A stretch of 64,000 bases of DNA from Nocardioides iriomotensis (GCF_004168035.1 NZ_SDPU01000021.1:248001-312000), one strand, 5' to 3'; shown: positions 1-8,949, counted from the first letter of the stretch. Numbers and translations are program-made. The notes: generated from the letters alone by a model not told the origin.

Positions 1-348
1 GTAGCCGACCGAGGTCTGGTTCTGGCACACCGCCATCCAGCCCTTGTTGCACTCGTAGCACTCGCCGCACGGGACCGCGGCGATGACCTGGGCGCGGTCG
101 CCGACCTGCCAGTCGGAGCCGTAGGTCGTGTTGACGTCGGCGCCGACCTCGACCACCTCGCCCGCGATCTCGTGGCCGGTGATCCGCGGCGGCGTGAGGT
201 TCTGGTGGCCGTTGTAGAAGATCTTGACGTCGGTGCCGCACGTCGAGCAGTTCTTCACCTTGAGCTTGACCTCGTCGGGTCCGCACTCGGGCTCCGGGAC
301 GTCCTCGAGCCGCACGTCCTCGGGAGCGTAGAAGCGCAGAGCCTTCAT
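1..348 (-). CDS. zinc-dependent medium-chain dehydrogenase, 5' part only
   Basis: N-terminal 116 residues of an MDR-family zinc dehydrogenase; the 3' end lies beyond the window edge. The catalytic zinc ligands are visible as Cys-Ser-Thr-Cys-Gly-Thr-Asp and Gly-His-Glu. The structural zinc lobe is a CGECYECNKGWMAVC segment (about residues 94-108). This is the sorbitol/threonine/polyol dehydrogenase type, which oxidises a secondary alcohol with NAD(P)+. It is divergent from the mannitol PTS permease with 184 nt between the starts, so a role in polyol or polyol-phosphate oxidation is plausible. The exact substrate cannot be read from this fragment. It is not MtlD of the classical mannitol-1-phosphate dehydrogenase family. 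Confidence 0.85.
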   Translation of the reverse strand, partial: MKALRFYAPEDVRLEDVPEPECGPDEVKLKVKNCSTCGTDVKIFYNGHQNLTPPRITGHEIAGEVVEVGADVNTTYGSDWQVGDRAQVIAAVPCGECYECNKGWMAVCQNQTSVGY

Positions 349-532
349 CGGGGGTCCTTTCGGGTCGTCGAGGCGTGGATCTTGACCCGACCCTAGCCGT
401 GTCCCACAGCGATTACCACACAAACGGACACAGATTTTCTGCCCGAATGCTTGGCAATGTGCCCGTTCATGCGTAAGACTGCCGTCATTCTGGTGATGAG
501 GGTCACGCCAGAGCGTCTCTGGAAGGGTTCAG
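349..532. promoter_or_regulatory. divergent control region, dehydrogenase / mtlA
   Basis: The 184-nt gap between the two divergent starts must hold both promoters. It is AT-richer than its surroundings (about 400-480). It contains a 6-bp inverted repeat, gtgtcc (399-404) and ggacac (426-431), that could be an operator. The only clear translation signal is GGAAGGG (521-527), just upstream of the mtlA ATG. No regulator gene is present in the window, and the promoter hexamers are not clear enough to call. Confidence 0.4.
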
Positions 533-2503
533 ATGGCCACAGCAACCACCACCGAGTCGGCACCGCGCACGAGCGCGCGCGTGCACGTCCAGAAGTTCGG
601 GACGTTCCTGTCGAACATGATCATGCCCAACATCGGCGCGATCATCGCCTGGGGCTTGCTCACCGCGTTCGTCATCCCTGACGGGTGGACGCCCAACGAG
701 AAGGTCGCCACCGTCGTGGGTCCGTCGATCTTCTACCTGCTGCCGATCCTGATCGCCTACACCGGCGGCAAGCTCGTGTACGGCGTCCGCGGAGGCGTGG
801 TCGGCGCGGTCGGGGTCATGGGCGTGATCATGGCCACCAGCGACCCGCTGTTCATCGGGCCCGACGGCAACGCAGCGCCGATGTTCCTCGGCGCGATGAT
901 CATGGGCCCGGCGACGGCCTGGACGATGAAGAAGATCGACTCGATCTGGGACGGCAAGATCAAGCCCGGCTTCGAGATGCTCGTCGACAACTTCTCCGCC
1001 GGCATCTGGGCGGCCGTCATGGCGGTCATCGGGATGTTCGCGCTCGCGCCGATCCTCCTGAAGGTGATCGAGTGGCTCGGGTCCGCGGTGCAGTTCCTGG
1101 TCGACAACAGCCTGCTGCCGCTCTCCTCGATCTTCATCGAGCCGGCCAAGGTGCTGTTCCTCAACAACGCGATCAACCACGGCGTGCTGACCCCGCTCGG
1201 CATCCAGCAGTCGGCGGAGCAGGGCTACTCCATCCTGTTCCTGCTCGAGGCGAACCCCGGCCCCGGCTTCGGCCTGCTGCTGGCCTACTGCTTCTTCGGC
1301 AAGGGCATCGCCCGTGCCTCGGCGCCCGGCGCCATCATCATCCAGTTCTTCGGCGGCATCCACGAGATCTACTTCCCGTACGTGCTGGCGAAGCCCCGCC
1401 TGATCGCCGCCACGATCCTCGGCGGCATGACCGGCATCGCGATCAACATGATCTTCGACACCGGCCTCCGGGCGCCGGCCGCGCCGGGCTCGTTCCTCGC
1501 CGTGCTGGCGCAGATCCCGCCCGGCAACTACTTCGGCGTCATCCTGTCGGTCTTCGGTGCCGCGACCGTCTCGTTCCTGGTGGCGTCGTTCCTGCTCAAG
1601 ATGGACCGGTCCGACGACGAGGGTGACCTCGCCGCCGCCACGGCCGAGATGGAGGAGATGAAGGGCAAGACGTCGGTGGCGTCGTCGATGCTGGTGGGCA
1701 GCGGTGCGCCGCACAGCGGTCCCATCAACAAGATCGTCTTCGCCTGCGACGCGGGCATGGGCTCCTCGGCGATGGGCGCGTCGGTCCTGCGCCGCAAGGT
1801 CCAGGACGCGGGCTTCGGCGACGTGACGGTGGTCAACCGCGCGATCCAGAACCTCGACGACGAGTGGGACCTCGTGGTGGTGCACCGCGACCTCGCCGAC
1901 CGTGCGCGGATCCGGACACCCTCGGCTGCGCACGTCACCGTCGACAACTTCATGAACAGCCCCCGGTACGACGAGGTCGTCGAGGTGCTGCGCACCAGCA
2001 ACGGCCCGGGCGGAGCCGGCGGCGTGGCCGCGCCGGAGGCGGCGGCCACGGGCTCGGCCGACCTGCTCCCGGACGACTCGGTGGTCCTGCTCGGTCGTGC
2101 CACGACCCGCGACGACGCGATCACCGAGGCCGGGCAGCTGCTGGTCGCGACCGGAGCGGTGGACGCGTCGTACGTCGACTCGATGCACGAGCGCGAGCAG
2201 TCCGTCTCGACCCACATGGGCAACGGGCTCGCCATCCCGCACGGCACCAACGAGGCGAAGCCGCTGATCCGGCGGACGGCGCTGTCGTTCGTGCGGTACC
2301 CCGACGGGATCGACTGGAACGGCAACCAGGTCAAGTTCGTGGTCGGCATCGCCGGCGCGGGCGACGACCACCTCACCGTGCTCAGCCAGCTCGGCCAGGT
2401 CTTCACCGACCAGGATCGGGTGGCCCAGCTGGAGTCCGCTCAGTCCGTGGCCGACGTGAAGCGGATCCTCGGCCAGGTCGCCTCGCCGACGGCGACCGCG
2501 TAG
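533..2503 (+). CDS. mtlA: PTS mannitol transporter, fused EIICBA
   Basis: A 656-residue permease that imports mannitol (or a related hexitol) and phosphorylates it, taking phosphate from HPr. Domains in order: membrane EIIC (about 20-350) with hydrophobic segments and GGIHEIYFPY; EIIB (about 397-490) with the phospho-cysteine loop CDAGMGSSAMG, Cys405; EIIA (about 515-656) with active-site GNGLAIPHG, His570. All three phosphotransfer modules are present, as in E. coli MtlA. The start is set by GGAAGGG 5 nt upstream of the ATG. The divergent zinc dehydrogenase suggests a small polyol-utilisation locus. A strong hairpin follows the stop, so it is probably transcribed alone. Confidence 0.95.
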   Translation: MATATTTESAPRTSARVHVQKFGTFLSNMIMPNIGAIIAWGLLTAFVIPDGWTPNEKVATVVGPSIFYLLPILIAYTGGKLVYGVRGGVVGAVGVMGVIMATSDPLFIGPDGNAAPMFLGAMIMGPATAWTMKKIDSIWDGKIKPGFEMLVDNFSAGIWAAVMAVIGMFALAPILLKVIEWLGSAVQFLVDNSLLPLSSIFIEPAKVLFLNNAINHGVLTPLGIQQSAEQGYSILFLLEANPGPGFGLLLAYCFFGKGIARASAPGAIIIQFFGGIHEIYFPYVLAKPRLIAATILGGMTGIAINMIFDTGLRAPAAPGSFLAVLAQIPPGNYFGVILSVFGAATVSFLVASFLLKMDRSDDEGDLAAATAEMEEMKGKTSVASSMLVGSGAPHSGPINKIVFACDAGMGSSAMGASVLRRKVQDAGFGDVTVVNRAIQNLDDEWDLVVVHRDLADRARIRTPSAAHVTVDNFMNSPRYDEVVEVLRTSNGPGGAGGVAAPEAAATGSADLLPDDSVVLLGRATTRDDAITEAGQLLVATGAVDASYVDSMHEREQSVSTHMGNGLAIPHGTNEAKPLIRRTALSFVRYPDGIDWNGNQVKFVVGIAGAGDDHLTVLSQLGQVFTDQDRVAQLESAQSVADVKRILGQVASPTATA

Positions 2504-2522
2504 CCGACCCCCGCACGGCCGG

Positions 2523-2554
2523 ACCGGCCCCGCACCTCCGGGTGCGGGGCCGGT
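2523..2554 (+). terminator. hairpin terminator after mtlA
   Basis: A perfect 14-bp GC-rich stem (2523-2536 with 2541-2554) and a 4-nt loop, 20 nt past the mtlA stop. There is no long T-tract, which is common for actinobacterial terminators. Confidence 0.85.
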
Positions 2555-2744
2555 CTCGTCCTCACGTGGTCGTTCGGAGGACGCCCGCTCGAACCGGTGC
2601 GGAGGTGGCACCATGGTGCCGTGTTCCCCGCCCTGGCCGAGTCGCGGCGAGTCCGCGCCGTGACGTGCTTCGCTGCCCTCACCGGCTCGACGTCCGGCCG
2701 GCAGGGCCCGAGCCGCGGACAGCCCCTCGGCGTGACGGGCCGCG

Positions 2745-4520
2745 ATGGCTGAGCGAATCGGTGAGCCGCTGGACCTGGCGGTCCGGTTCCGGCGGTTGGC
2801 GGCGGTGACCGGCGAGCTGCTCGCCGCCACGACGGTGGCCGAGGTCGGCGAGGTCGTCGTCGGGCACCTGGTCGACGCGGCCGAGGCGACGGTGGGGTCG
2901 TTGTCCGTGGTCGACGGGACGGACCTGTGCCTGGTCGCGGTGCGGGGTGCCCGGGACGGGGTGGCCGAGCGGTGGGCGCGGTACCCGTTGGCGGGCACGA
3001 CGCCGGCCGCGGACTCCGTGCGGGCCGGGCGACCCTTGGTGTTCAGCGGGCGGGCGGAGCTTCTCGCCGCGTACCCGTCGATGGAGCTGGCCAGTGACGG
3101 CGACCGCACCCTGGTGTGCCTCCCGCTGCAGGGGAACGCCGATGCGTTGGGGGCCGTCACCTTGTCCTGGGACGGGAACAGGGACGTCGACGCGGCCGGG
3201 CTGGAGTTCTTCGCGGTCTGCGCCGACGCCTGCGCCCAGGCCATCACCCGCATCGCGGCGCAGCGGGAGGTGCAGCTGCGTGAGGAGCGCCTGCAGTTCC
3301 TGGCCGACGCCAGCGCGGAGCTGGCCAGCAGCCTGGACTACGAGGCGACCTTGAACGCGGTCGCACGGCTGGCCGTCCCCGACTTCGCGGACTGGTGCGT
3401 GATCCAGCTGCTCGTCGACGGGCAGCTGCGTCCCTTGGCGCTCGCCCACCCGGACGCCTTCACCTCCGAACGGATCCTCGAGCTCCAGGAGCGGTACCCG
3501 CCCGACCCGGACGCGCCTCGTGGCGCCTACCAGGTGATCAGGAGCGGGGAACCCGAGCTCATCGGCGACATCACCGACGACATGCTCGCCGCGGCTGCGA
3601 CGGACGCGGAGCACCTGCAGATCCTGCGCGACCTGCACTTCCGGAGCGCCGTCTCCGCGCCCCTCCGGGTACGCGATCGCGTCCTGGGCGTGATCTCTTG
3701 GGTCACCGGGACGTCGGCCTACCGGTACACCTCCGCCGACGTGGAGTTCCTGGAGGACCTGGCCCGCCGGGCCGCGGTCGCGATCGACAACGCCGAGCTG
3801 CACTCCCAGCTGCGCGACCTCGCCTCACGGTTGCAGCGAGCGGTGCTCCCGGCTCGGCTGCCGCAGCCGGACGGCTGGACGGTGGCCGCGCACTACGCGG
3901 CAGCCGGACGCACCGACGCCGGCGGCGACTTCTACGACGTCGTCGTGCTGCCGGACGGCCGGATCGCCGTCTTCGTCGGCGACGTGATGGGCCGCGGCGT
4001 CGAGGCCGCCTCCACGATGGCTCAGATGCGGGCCGCCATCCGGACCCTGATCGCCCAGGACCCCGCTCCGGAGGAGGTCATGGACGGGCTGGACCGCATG
4101 TTCACCATGTTCGACCCCGAGCAGCTCGTCACCGTCGTATACGGCCTCGTCGAGACCGCGCCCGACGGCACGGCACGGCTCCGGCTCGTGAGCGCCGGGC
4201 ATCCCTCACCCTTGCTGCGGCGGGCCGACGGCACGAGCCGCGTCCTGGCCCCGTCTGACCCGCTGCTCCTGGGCGTCGGCGGTGGGCAGCGCCAGGTCAC
4301 CGAGGTGGACGTCGGGCACGGTGACATCGTGCTGATGTTCACCGACGGGCTCATCGAGCGTCGCGACGAGGCTCTCGACGACGGCGAGGGACGGCTTGCT
4401 GCGGCAGCCGCCGGCCTGGTCGCCGACGATCTCGCCGCTGGGCTGCCGCGGGTCGTGGACCAGGTGCGCGACCCGAACCGCGACGACGACGTGGCCATCC
4501 TCGCGCTGCACCGTCGTTAG
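2745..4520 (+). CDS. GAF-GAF-PP2C (RsbU/SpoIIE-type) serine phosphatase
   Basis: A soluble 591-residue protein. Two GAF-like sensor domains (about 10-170 and 185-350) precede a SpoIIE-type PP2C phosphatase domain (about 365-590). Metal-binding phosphatase motifs are visible: DAGGDFYD, GDVMGRG, FTDGLIERR and the terminal RDDDVAIL. Family members dephosphorylate anti-anti-sigma factors in partner-switching stress pathways, with the GAF domains sensing a ligand or a partner. No anti-sigma or anti-anti-sigma gene lies nearby, so the target is unknown. There is no histidine-kinase-like RsbW domain, unlike many longer actinobacterial relatives. The gene is convergent with azlD. Confidence 0.88.
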   Translation: MAERIGEPLDLAVRFRRLAAVTGELLAATTVAEVGEVVVGHLVDAAEATVGSLSVVDGTDLCLVAVRGARDGVAERWARYPLAGTTPAADSVRAGRPLVFSGRAELLAAYPSMELASDGDRTLVCLPLQGNADALGAVTLSWDGNRDVDAAGLEFFAVCADACAQAITRIAAQREVQLREERLQFLADASAELASSLDYEATLNAVARLAVPDFADWCVIQLLVDGQLRPLALAHPDAFTSERILELQERYPPDPDAPRGAYQVIRSGEPELIGDITDDMLAAAATDAEHLQILRDLHFRSAVSAPLRVRDRVLGVISWVTGTSAYRYTSADVEFLEDLARRAAVAIDNAELHSQLRDLASRLQRAVLPARLPQPDGWTVAAHYAAAGRTDAGGDFYDVVVLPDGRIAVFVGDVMGRGVEAASTMAQMRAAIRTLIAQDPAPEEVMDGLDRMFTMFDPEQLVTVVYGLVETAPDGTARLRLVSAGHPSPLLRRADGTSRVLAPSDPLLLGVGGGQRQVTEVDVGHGDIVLMFTDGLIERRDEALDDGEGRLAAAAAGLVADDLAAGLPRVVDQVRDPNRDDDVAILALHRR

Positions 4521-4549
4521 GGGTGCTCCGTGCCGGTGCCCAGCGCTCG

Positions 4550-4855
4550 TCAGAGCAGCCGCACCAGGGCGGCGGCGGCCGCGGCCAGGAGCACGACCAC
4601 GAGGAAAGGAGCTCGGAGCAGCAGCGCCACGACCGCCACCGCGAGACCGACGATGCGCGCGTCCAGCACGAGCGAGGACCCGTCGGCGAAGACCTGGACG
4701 CCGACCAGCGCGGCGAGCAGCGCGACCGGCAGCAGGTCCGCCACGCGCTCGACGACCGGGTGGTCGAGAACGGCCTGCGGCACGGACAGCCCGGCCAGCT
4801 TCAGCAGGTAGCAGCCGACGGCGGTGACCAGCACCGCCACCCAGAGCGCGCTCAT
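4550..4855 (-). CDS. azlD: AzlD family branched-chain amino acid transport subunit
   Basis: A 101-residue membrane protein with about three to four hydrophobic helices, the small partner of AzlC in the LIV-E (branched-chain amino acid) exporter family. Family size and the ALVGVQ / RAPFLVVVLLAA helices match. The ATG overlaps the azlC stop (ATGA, 4852-4855), so translation is coupled and the pair should be made in equal amounts. The transported substrate (leucine, isoleucine, valine or an analogue) is inferred from the family. Confidence 0.85.
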   Translation of the reverse strand: MSALWVAVLVTAVGCYLLKLAGLSVPQAVLDHPVVERVADLLPVALLAALVGVQVFADGSSLVLDARIVGLAVAVVALLLRAPFLVVVLLAAAAAALVRLL

Positions 4856-5619
4856 CGCTCGTCCTCCCGGTCGGTCCGGTCCGCCGGGTGCTCGGGCCCG
4901 CCGTGCCCCCGAGGCGGGTCGGGAAACTCCGTCGGGTCCGGCCGGCGGCTCGTCACGCCCACCAGCAGCGCCACGCCACCCGCCGCGAGCACCGGCACAC
5001 CGGCGGCGGTGACCGGCACCAGCGCGAGCGCGACGGCCGCGCCGAGCGCGGCGACGACCTGGTTGCGGCGGTCGGCCAGCCGGGGCCACAGCAGCGCCAG
5101 GAACGCCGCCCCGACGGCCGCGTCGAGGCCGTAGGTGCGCGGGTCGCCGATCGCGTTGCCGGCCACCGCGCCGATCGCCGTGGCCAGGTTCCACAGCGCG
5201 AACACCGAGATCCCGGTGCTCAGGAACCCGACCCGGGCGGCCGCCGTCGAGTCCCGGTTGACCGACATCGCGGTGGACTCGTCGATGACCAGCTGCGCCC
5301 CGACGAGGCGCCGCCAGCCCTTCCAGGCGAGCAGCGGCGCGAGCCGGAGGCCGTAGAGCGTGTTGCGGGTGCCCAGCAGCAGTGCGGTCACCGCGCCGGA
5401 CAGGGGCGCGCCGCCGGCGCCGATCACCCCGATGAGCGCGAACTGCGAGGCGCCGGTGAACACCAGCAGCGACAGCAGGCAGGTCTGCCACACGTCCAGC
5501 CCCGAGGCGACCGAGATGGCCCCGAAGGACACGCCGTACGCGCCCGTCGCGACGCCGACGGCGATCCCGTCCCGCACGATGGCCGTGCGCTCGGAGGCGG
5601 GCAGTGCGGGTGGGGTCAC
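4852..5619 (-). CDS. azlC: AzlC family permease, branched-chain amino acid export
   Basis: A 255-residue permease starting at a GTG. The AzlC signature segment (LLVFTGASQFALIG, about residues 50-63) and the VIDES motif are clear. There are about seven to eight hydrophobic helices. It forms the large subunit of the AzlCD/BrnFE-type exporter with the next gene, which overlaps it by 4 nt. No Lrp-type regulator is adjacent, so control of the pair is not evident here. Confidence 0.88.
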   Translation of the reverse strand: MTPPALPASERTAIVRDGIAVGVATGAYGVSFGAISVASGLDVWQTCLLSLLVFTGASQFALIGVIGAGGAPLSGAVTALLLGTRNTLYGLRLAPLLAWKGWRRLVGAQLVIDESTAMSVNRDSTAAARVGFLSTGISVFALWNLATAIGAVAGNAIGDPRTYGLDAAVGAAFLALLWPRLADRRNQVVAALGAAVALALVPVTAAGVPVLAAGGVALLVGVTSRRPDPTEFPDPPRGHGGPEHPADRTDREDER

Positions 5620-5641
5620 CCGCCGAGACTACGAGCCTTGC

Positions 5642-5839
5642 TCAGCGCACCCGTTGTGGTGTCTGGTGCACGAGAACCGTCGCCGAGAGGACGCCGAGAC
5701 CGAGGCCGACCAGCAGGCCGGTGCCGGTGGGGGTGGGCACCGGTGTGAACACTGCCAGCCAGGCCCCGGCGGCCAGTGAGGCGAGGAGAGCGACGACCAC
5801 CACGGTGACCCGGTAGAGGACCGGCAGCGGACCGAGCAT
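5642..5839 (-). CDS. small two-helix membrane protein, function unknown
   Basis: A 65-residue protein with two predicted transmembrane helices (about 9-31 and 40-58) separated by a Pro/Thr turn (TPVPTPTGTG). An in-frame ATG exists 57 nt further upstream (5896), but AAGGAG (5846-5851 on the complementary strand) sits 6 nt before the ATG at 5839, which decides the start. I do not recognise the family. It lies just upstream of azlC on the same strand (22 nt), but nothing shows that it belongs to the exporter. Confidence 0.6.
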   Translation of the reverse strand: MLGPLPVLYRVTVVVVALLASLAAGAWLAVFTPVPTPTGTGLLVGLGLGVLSATVLVHQTPQRVR

Positions 5840-5976
5840 CGACGGCTCCTTCGGTGGGACCGCGACGGCGTCGGCGCCGCCGCCCTGGTCGTACATCTCT
5901 TCAGACGCACGGCGACGCCGTTCGGTTGCCCCGCCCACCCGACGGGCAAACGTCGCCGAGGCCAGCCGGTGCCGCC

Positions 5977-6540
5977 TCAGACGTCGGAGAGGTCGGTGTG
6001 CAGCCGGACCTGCTTGACGCGGACGGAGCCGTCGCCGTGCAGGTCGAGCTCGCGGTGGGCGCCGTCGGTGTCCCAGCCGGCGCCGGTGACGAAGGCACGG
6101 CGGGCGTCGTCGGTGCTGGCCAGCCAGAACACGGCGCGCGCGAACCGGTCGGCCTTCAGCGTCTCGGCGGCGGCCTGCAGCAACCGCGAGCCGTGCCCGG
6201 CACGGGTGTGGTCGGGGTCGACGGTCAGCTCCACGACCTCGCCGTCGGAGACCGGGTCGCAGTCGGGGTCCTGGGCGGGGCCGGTGACCGCGAAGCCGCG
6301 GACGGTGTTGCGCTCCAGCGCCACGAGCACCCGGTTGCGCGCGTCCTTTGGTGAGCCGATCGACGCGCGCCAGGCCTCGGCGAAGTCGGCCGGGTCGAGC
6401 GAGGCGAGCACCTCGTCGGGTAGCAGCCCGACGTACTCCCGCCGCCAGGCCTTCACCTGGACGGCGGCGATCGCCTCGGCGTCGTCGGCCCAGCCGACGC
6501 GGACGGAGACGTCCGCCGTGGGGCGCGAGGGGGTGCTCAT
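5977..6540 (-). CDS. GNAT family N-acetyltransferase
   Basis: A 187-residue GNAT-fold enzyme. The acetyl-CoA binding region is seen as VVELTVDPDHTRAGHGSRLL (about 100-119), a variant of the V-x-x-x-R/Q-G-x-G loop with Ala-Gly-His-Gly. The frame stays open further upstream, but the ATG at 6540 is preceded by GGGAGGA at a good distance, which fixes the start. The substrate is unknown. It is divergent from the secreted protease, with 58 nt between the starts. Confidence 0.8.
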   Translation of the reverse strand: MSTPSRPTADVSVRVGWADDAEAIAAVQVKAWRREYVGLLPDEVLASLDPADFAEAWRASIGSPKDARNRVLVALERNTVRGFAVTGPAQDPDCDPVSDGEVVELTVDPDHTRAGHGSRLLQAAAETLKADRFARAVFWLASTDDARRAFVTGAGWDTDGAHRELDLHGDGSVRVKQVRLHTDLSDV

Positions 6541-6598
6541 GGCCACCGATCCTCCCAGGCCGCCGTAACGGGACCGCAGCCGGCTCGTTGGTCCGGTC

Positions 6599-7438
6599 AT
6601 GCGCCGAACCCGCCTCTCCCTCTCCTTCCTCGCCGCCGGGGTCCTCGCCCTCGTCGGCACCGCCCTCGCCCCGGCCTCCGCCATCGTCGGCGGATCGACC
6701 GTGCCCGACGACCGCTACGCCTTCATGGCATCGGTCCAGACCAAGGGGTCGTCCGGGAGCGACGGGCACTTCTGCGGCGGCTCCGTCATCGCACCGCAGT
6801 GGGTCCTCACCGCGGCGCACTGCATGGTCGACGAGAAGCCTGGGGACCTGCAGATCGCCGTCGGCCGGCGCGACCTCGAGGACTCCTCCCGCGGGCAGAC
6901 CCTGACCGTCGACCGCGTGGTCGTGCACCCGGACTACGAGGAGACCGGCACCTTCGACGCCGCACTCGTGCACACCACCGCCGCGATGGACGCGCCCACG
7001 ATCGCGCTGGCACCGGTCGGGAACGACGAGCTCGAGCAGAGCGGGGCGGCGCTGACCGTGGCCGGCTGGGGCACCGAGTTCTTCGGGTCGCCGGTCATCC
7101 CGTCGCAGCTGAAGTCCGTCGACGTGCAGGCCGTCGCCGACGAGGACTGCACGACCAACAGCGCCATGGGATTCCAGGCCGACTCTGAGATCTGCGCCGA
7201 GACGATCGGCGGCGACTCCTGCCAGGGCGACTCCGGCGGCCCGCTGTTCGGCACGCTGGCCGACGGCCGGCGCGTCCAGGTCGGGGTCGTGTCCTACGGC
7301 CTGGGCTGCGCGACGCCGCTCTTCCCGGGCGTGTACGGCGAGGTGAACAACCCGTCGATCCACGACTTCGTCACCTCGACGGCCGGCCTCGGCGCGGCGA
7401 AGGCTGCCCGCAAGGCGGGCGCCGGGAAGCGCCACTGA
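6599..7438 (+). CDS. secreted trypsin-like serine protease (S1 family)
   Basis: A 279-residue exported protease. The signal peptide is residues 1-28 (RR, hydrophobic core, APASA). The next residues are IVGG, the mature N-terminus of chymotrypsin-fold enzymes. Catalytic triad: His74 (TAAHC), Asp120 (FDAAL) and Ser212 (GDSCQGDSGGP). Four or more cysteines could form the usual disulfides. Signal cleavage alone would expose IVGG, so no separate activation peptide is evident. Nothing tells its natural substrate. A hairpin follows the gene. Confidence 0.93.
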   Translation: MRRTRLSLSFLAAGVLALVGTALAPASAIVGGSTVPDDRYAFMASVQTKGSSGSDGHFCGGSVIAPQWVLTAAHCMVDEKPGDLQIAVGRRDLEDSSRGQTLTVDRVVVHPDYEETGTFDAALVHTTAAMDAPTIALAPVGNDELEQSGAALTVAGWGTEFFGSPVIPSQLKSVDVQAVADEDCTTNSAMGFQADSEICAETIGGDSCQGDSGGPLFGTLADGRRVQVGVVSYGLGCATPLFPGVYGEVNNPSIHDFVTSTAGLGAAKAARKAGAGKRH

Positions 7439-7462
7439 CGCTCCCGCCGTACGGCGGTCGTC

Positions 7463-7495
7463 CGGCGGGGTTCGTCATCGGGACGAACCCCGCCG
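7463..7495 (+). terminator. hairpin terminator after the protease gene
   Basis: A perfect 14-bp stem (7463-7476 with 7482-7495) and a 5-nt loop, 25 nt past the protease stop. Confidence 0.8.
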
Positions 7496-7509
7496 AGTCG
7501 TGAATGCCG

Positions 7510-7554
7510 GACATCCATGGCCCGATGGCCCCGACATCCATGGCCCGATGGCCC
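7510..7554. repeat. two-copy 22-nt tandem repeat
   Basis: Two identical 22-nt units (7510-7531 and 7533-7554; period 23), each with gacatccatgg followed by cccgatggccc. Each unit carries a CCAT / ATGG dyad. The repeat lies between the protease terminator and the secreted-protein gene, inside an otherwise empty 200-nt gap. Confidence 0.85.
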
Positions 7555-7642
7555 AGCCGAACGAGCCCGGACGGGTCTGGCGACGGGTACGCATCCCCGT
7601 GCAGCCTGATGCGCACCGGAGTCCGACAAACGAGGAGGCACC

Positions 7643-8065
7643 GTGCGCTCGTCCCGCCTGGTGGTCGTCGTCGTGCTCACCGCTCTGGTCGCCCTGGTGG
7701 CTGCGCCGGCACACGCGCACGCGGACAGCCCGCGTTTCGTCGACAGCGCGTTCTCGGTCAGGGCGTCCGGCCCCACGCTGACGGTCGACGGCAGGGAGGC
7801 CGGCCTGGGTGACCAGGCCGAGGTGCGCATCGTGGTCACCGCGCTGGCACTGTGCGTCGACGGCGGCGGGGACCGGCCGGAGACCGAGAACAGGACCAGC
7901 GCCGGCGCGGCCGAGGACGTCCCGGTCCGCAACGGCAAGGCGCAGTTCTCCGTGACCCTGATGGCGTCGTTCCAGCCCCGGTGCGCCCCGCCGATGACGG
8001 TCGACTTCCGGGACATCCGGGTCAGCGACATCACCAACGACGTCACGACCGTCGTGCGGCCCTAG
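7643..8065 (+). CDS. secreted protein of unknown function
   Basis: A 140-residue protein starting at GTG with GAGGAGG (7632-7638) at good spacing. The signal peptide spans about residues 1-27 (RSSR, hydrophobic core, cleavage near AHAHA). The mature part is about 110 residues, probably beta-rich, with two cysteines that could pair (LALCVDGGG and PRCAPP). I do not recognise a family. It has no lipobox or anchor, so it is likely released or loosely cell-associated. Confidence 0.7.
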   Translation: MRSSRLVVVVVLTALVALVAAPAHAHADSPRFVDSAFSVRASGPTLTVDGREAGLGDQAEVRIVVTALALCVDGGGDRPETENRTSAGAAEDVPVRNGKAQFSVTLMASFQPRCAPPMTVDFRDIRVSDITNDVTTVVRP

Positions 8066-8127
8066 GGACGACCCGGCGGGACCGCGCGCCACGCTGGTCG
8101 GTCCGCCCGAGGGTCGGTCGGCGCGGC

Positions 8128-8133
8128 TAGGGT
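8128..8133 (+). promoter_or_regulatory. -10 element, leaderless thyA
   Basis: TAGGGT ends 6 nt before the thyA GTG. This is the spacing expected if transcription starts at the start codon. No Shine-Dalgarno sequence is present. Confidence 0.55.
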
Positions 8134-8139
8134 GGCGCC

Positions 8140-8949
8140 GTGCAGCAGTACCTGGACCTCGTGCAGCGGATCCTCGACGACGGCGTCGAGAAGGGCGACC
8201 GCACCGGCACCGGCACGCTGAGCGTGTTCGGCCACCAGATGCGGTTCGACCTGCGGGAGGGCTTCCCGCTGGTCACCACCAAGAAGATCCACACCCGCTC
8301 GGTGTTCGCCGAGCTGCTGTGGTTCCTGCGCGGCGACACCAACGTCAAGTGGCTGCAGGACCGCGGCGTGACGATCTGGGACGAGTGGGCCGACGCCGAC
8401 GGTGACCTGGGCCCGGTCTACGGCTACCAGTGGCGGTCGTGGCCGACGCCGTCGGGCGGCCACGTGGACCAGGTGGCGCAGCTGCTCGAGAACCTCCGCC
8501 GCGACCCCGACTCGCGGCGGCACATCGTGTCGGCCTGGAACGTCGCCGACATCCCGCAGATGGCGCTCGCGCCCTGCCACGCGCTGTTCCAGTTCTACGT
8601 CGCTCCCCAGGAGGACGGCCCCGGCCGGCTGTCGTGCCAGCTCTACCAGCGCTCCGCCGACGTGTTCCTCGGCGTGCCGTTCAACATCGCGTCGTACGCC
8701 CTGCTGACCCACATGGTCGCGCAGGTGACCGGCCTCGAGGTCGGCGACTTCGTGCACACGCTCGGCGACGCGCACCTGTACTCCAACCACCTCGAGCAGG
8801 CCCGGCTGCAGCTCACCCGCGAGCCGCGCCCGCTGCCGACGCTGTGGCTGGACCCGGCGGTGACCGAGATCGACGCGTTCGACCTCGAGCACGTCCGGGT
8901 CGACGGCTACGACCCGCACCCCGGCATCAAGGCGCCGATCGCGGTATGA
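8140..8949 (+). CDS. thyA: thymidylate synthase
   Basis: A 269-residue ThyA that methylates dUMP to dTMP using methylene-tetrahydrofolate, yielding dihydrofolate. The active-site cysteine is Cys146 in [12 protein letters not shown], the same number as in E. coli. The folate/dUMP signatures [22 protein letters not shown] and [14 protein letters not shown] are intact. Length is typical. It starts at GTG behind a leaderless-type -10. The stop overlaps the start of the dihydrofolate reductase gene (ATGA), the classic pairing that regenerates the folate ThyA oxidises. Confidence 0.97.
   Translation: MQQYLDLVQRILDDGVEKGDRTGTGTLSVFGHQMRFDLREGFPLVTTKKIHTRSVFAELLWFLRGDTNVKWLQDRGVTIWDEWADADGDLGPVYGYQWRSWPTPSGGHVDQVAQLLENLRRDPDSRRHIVSAWNVADIPQMALAPCHALFQFYVAPQEDGPGRLSCQLYQRSADVFLGVPFNIASYALLTHMVAQVTGLEVGDFVHTLGDAHLYSNHLEQARLQLTREPRPLPTLWLDPAVTEIDAFDLEHVRVDGYDPHPGIKAPIAV

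Noticed and set aside
399-431. Firm operator call in the mtlA control region
   Set aside because: Only 6-bp arms with a 21-nt spacer; too weak for more than a note in the region entry.
503-3253. Very long open frame antisense to mtlA and the PP2C gene
   Set aside because: Product is a low-complexity Arg/His/Asp/Gly-rich string with no domain; it is the mirror of GC-rich third positions in the real plus-strand genes.
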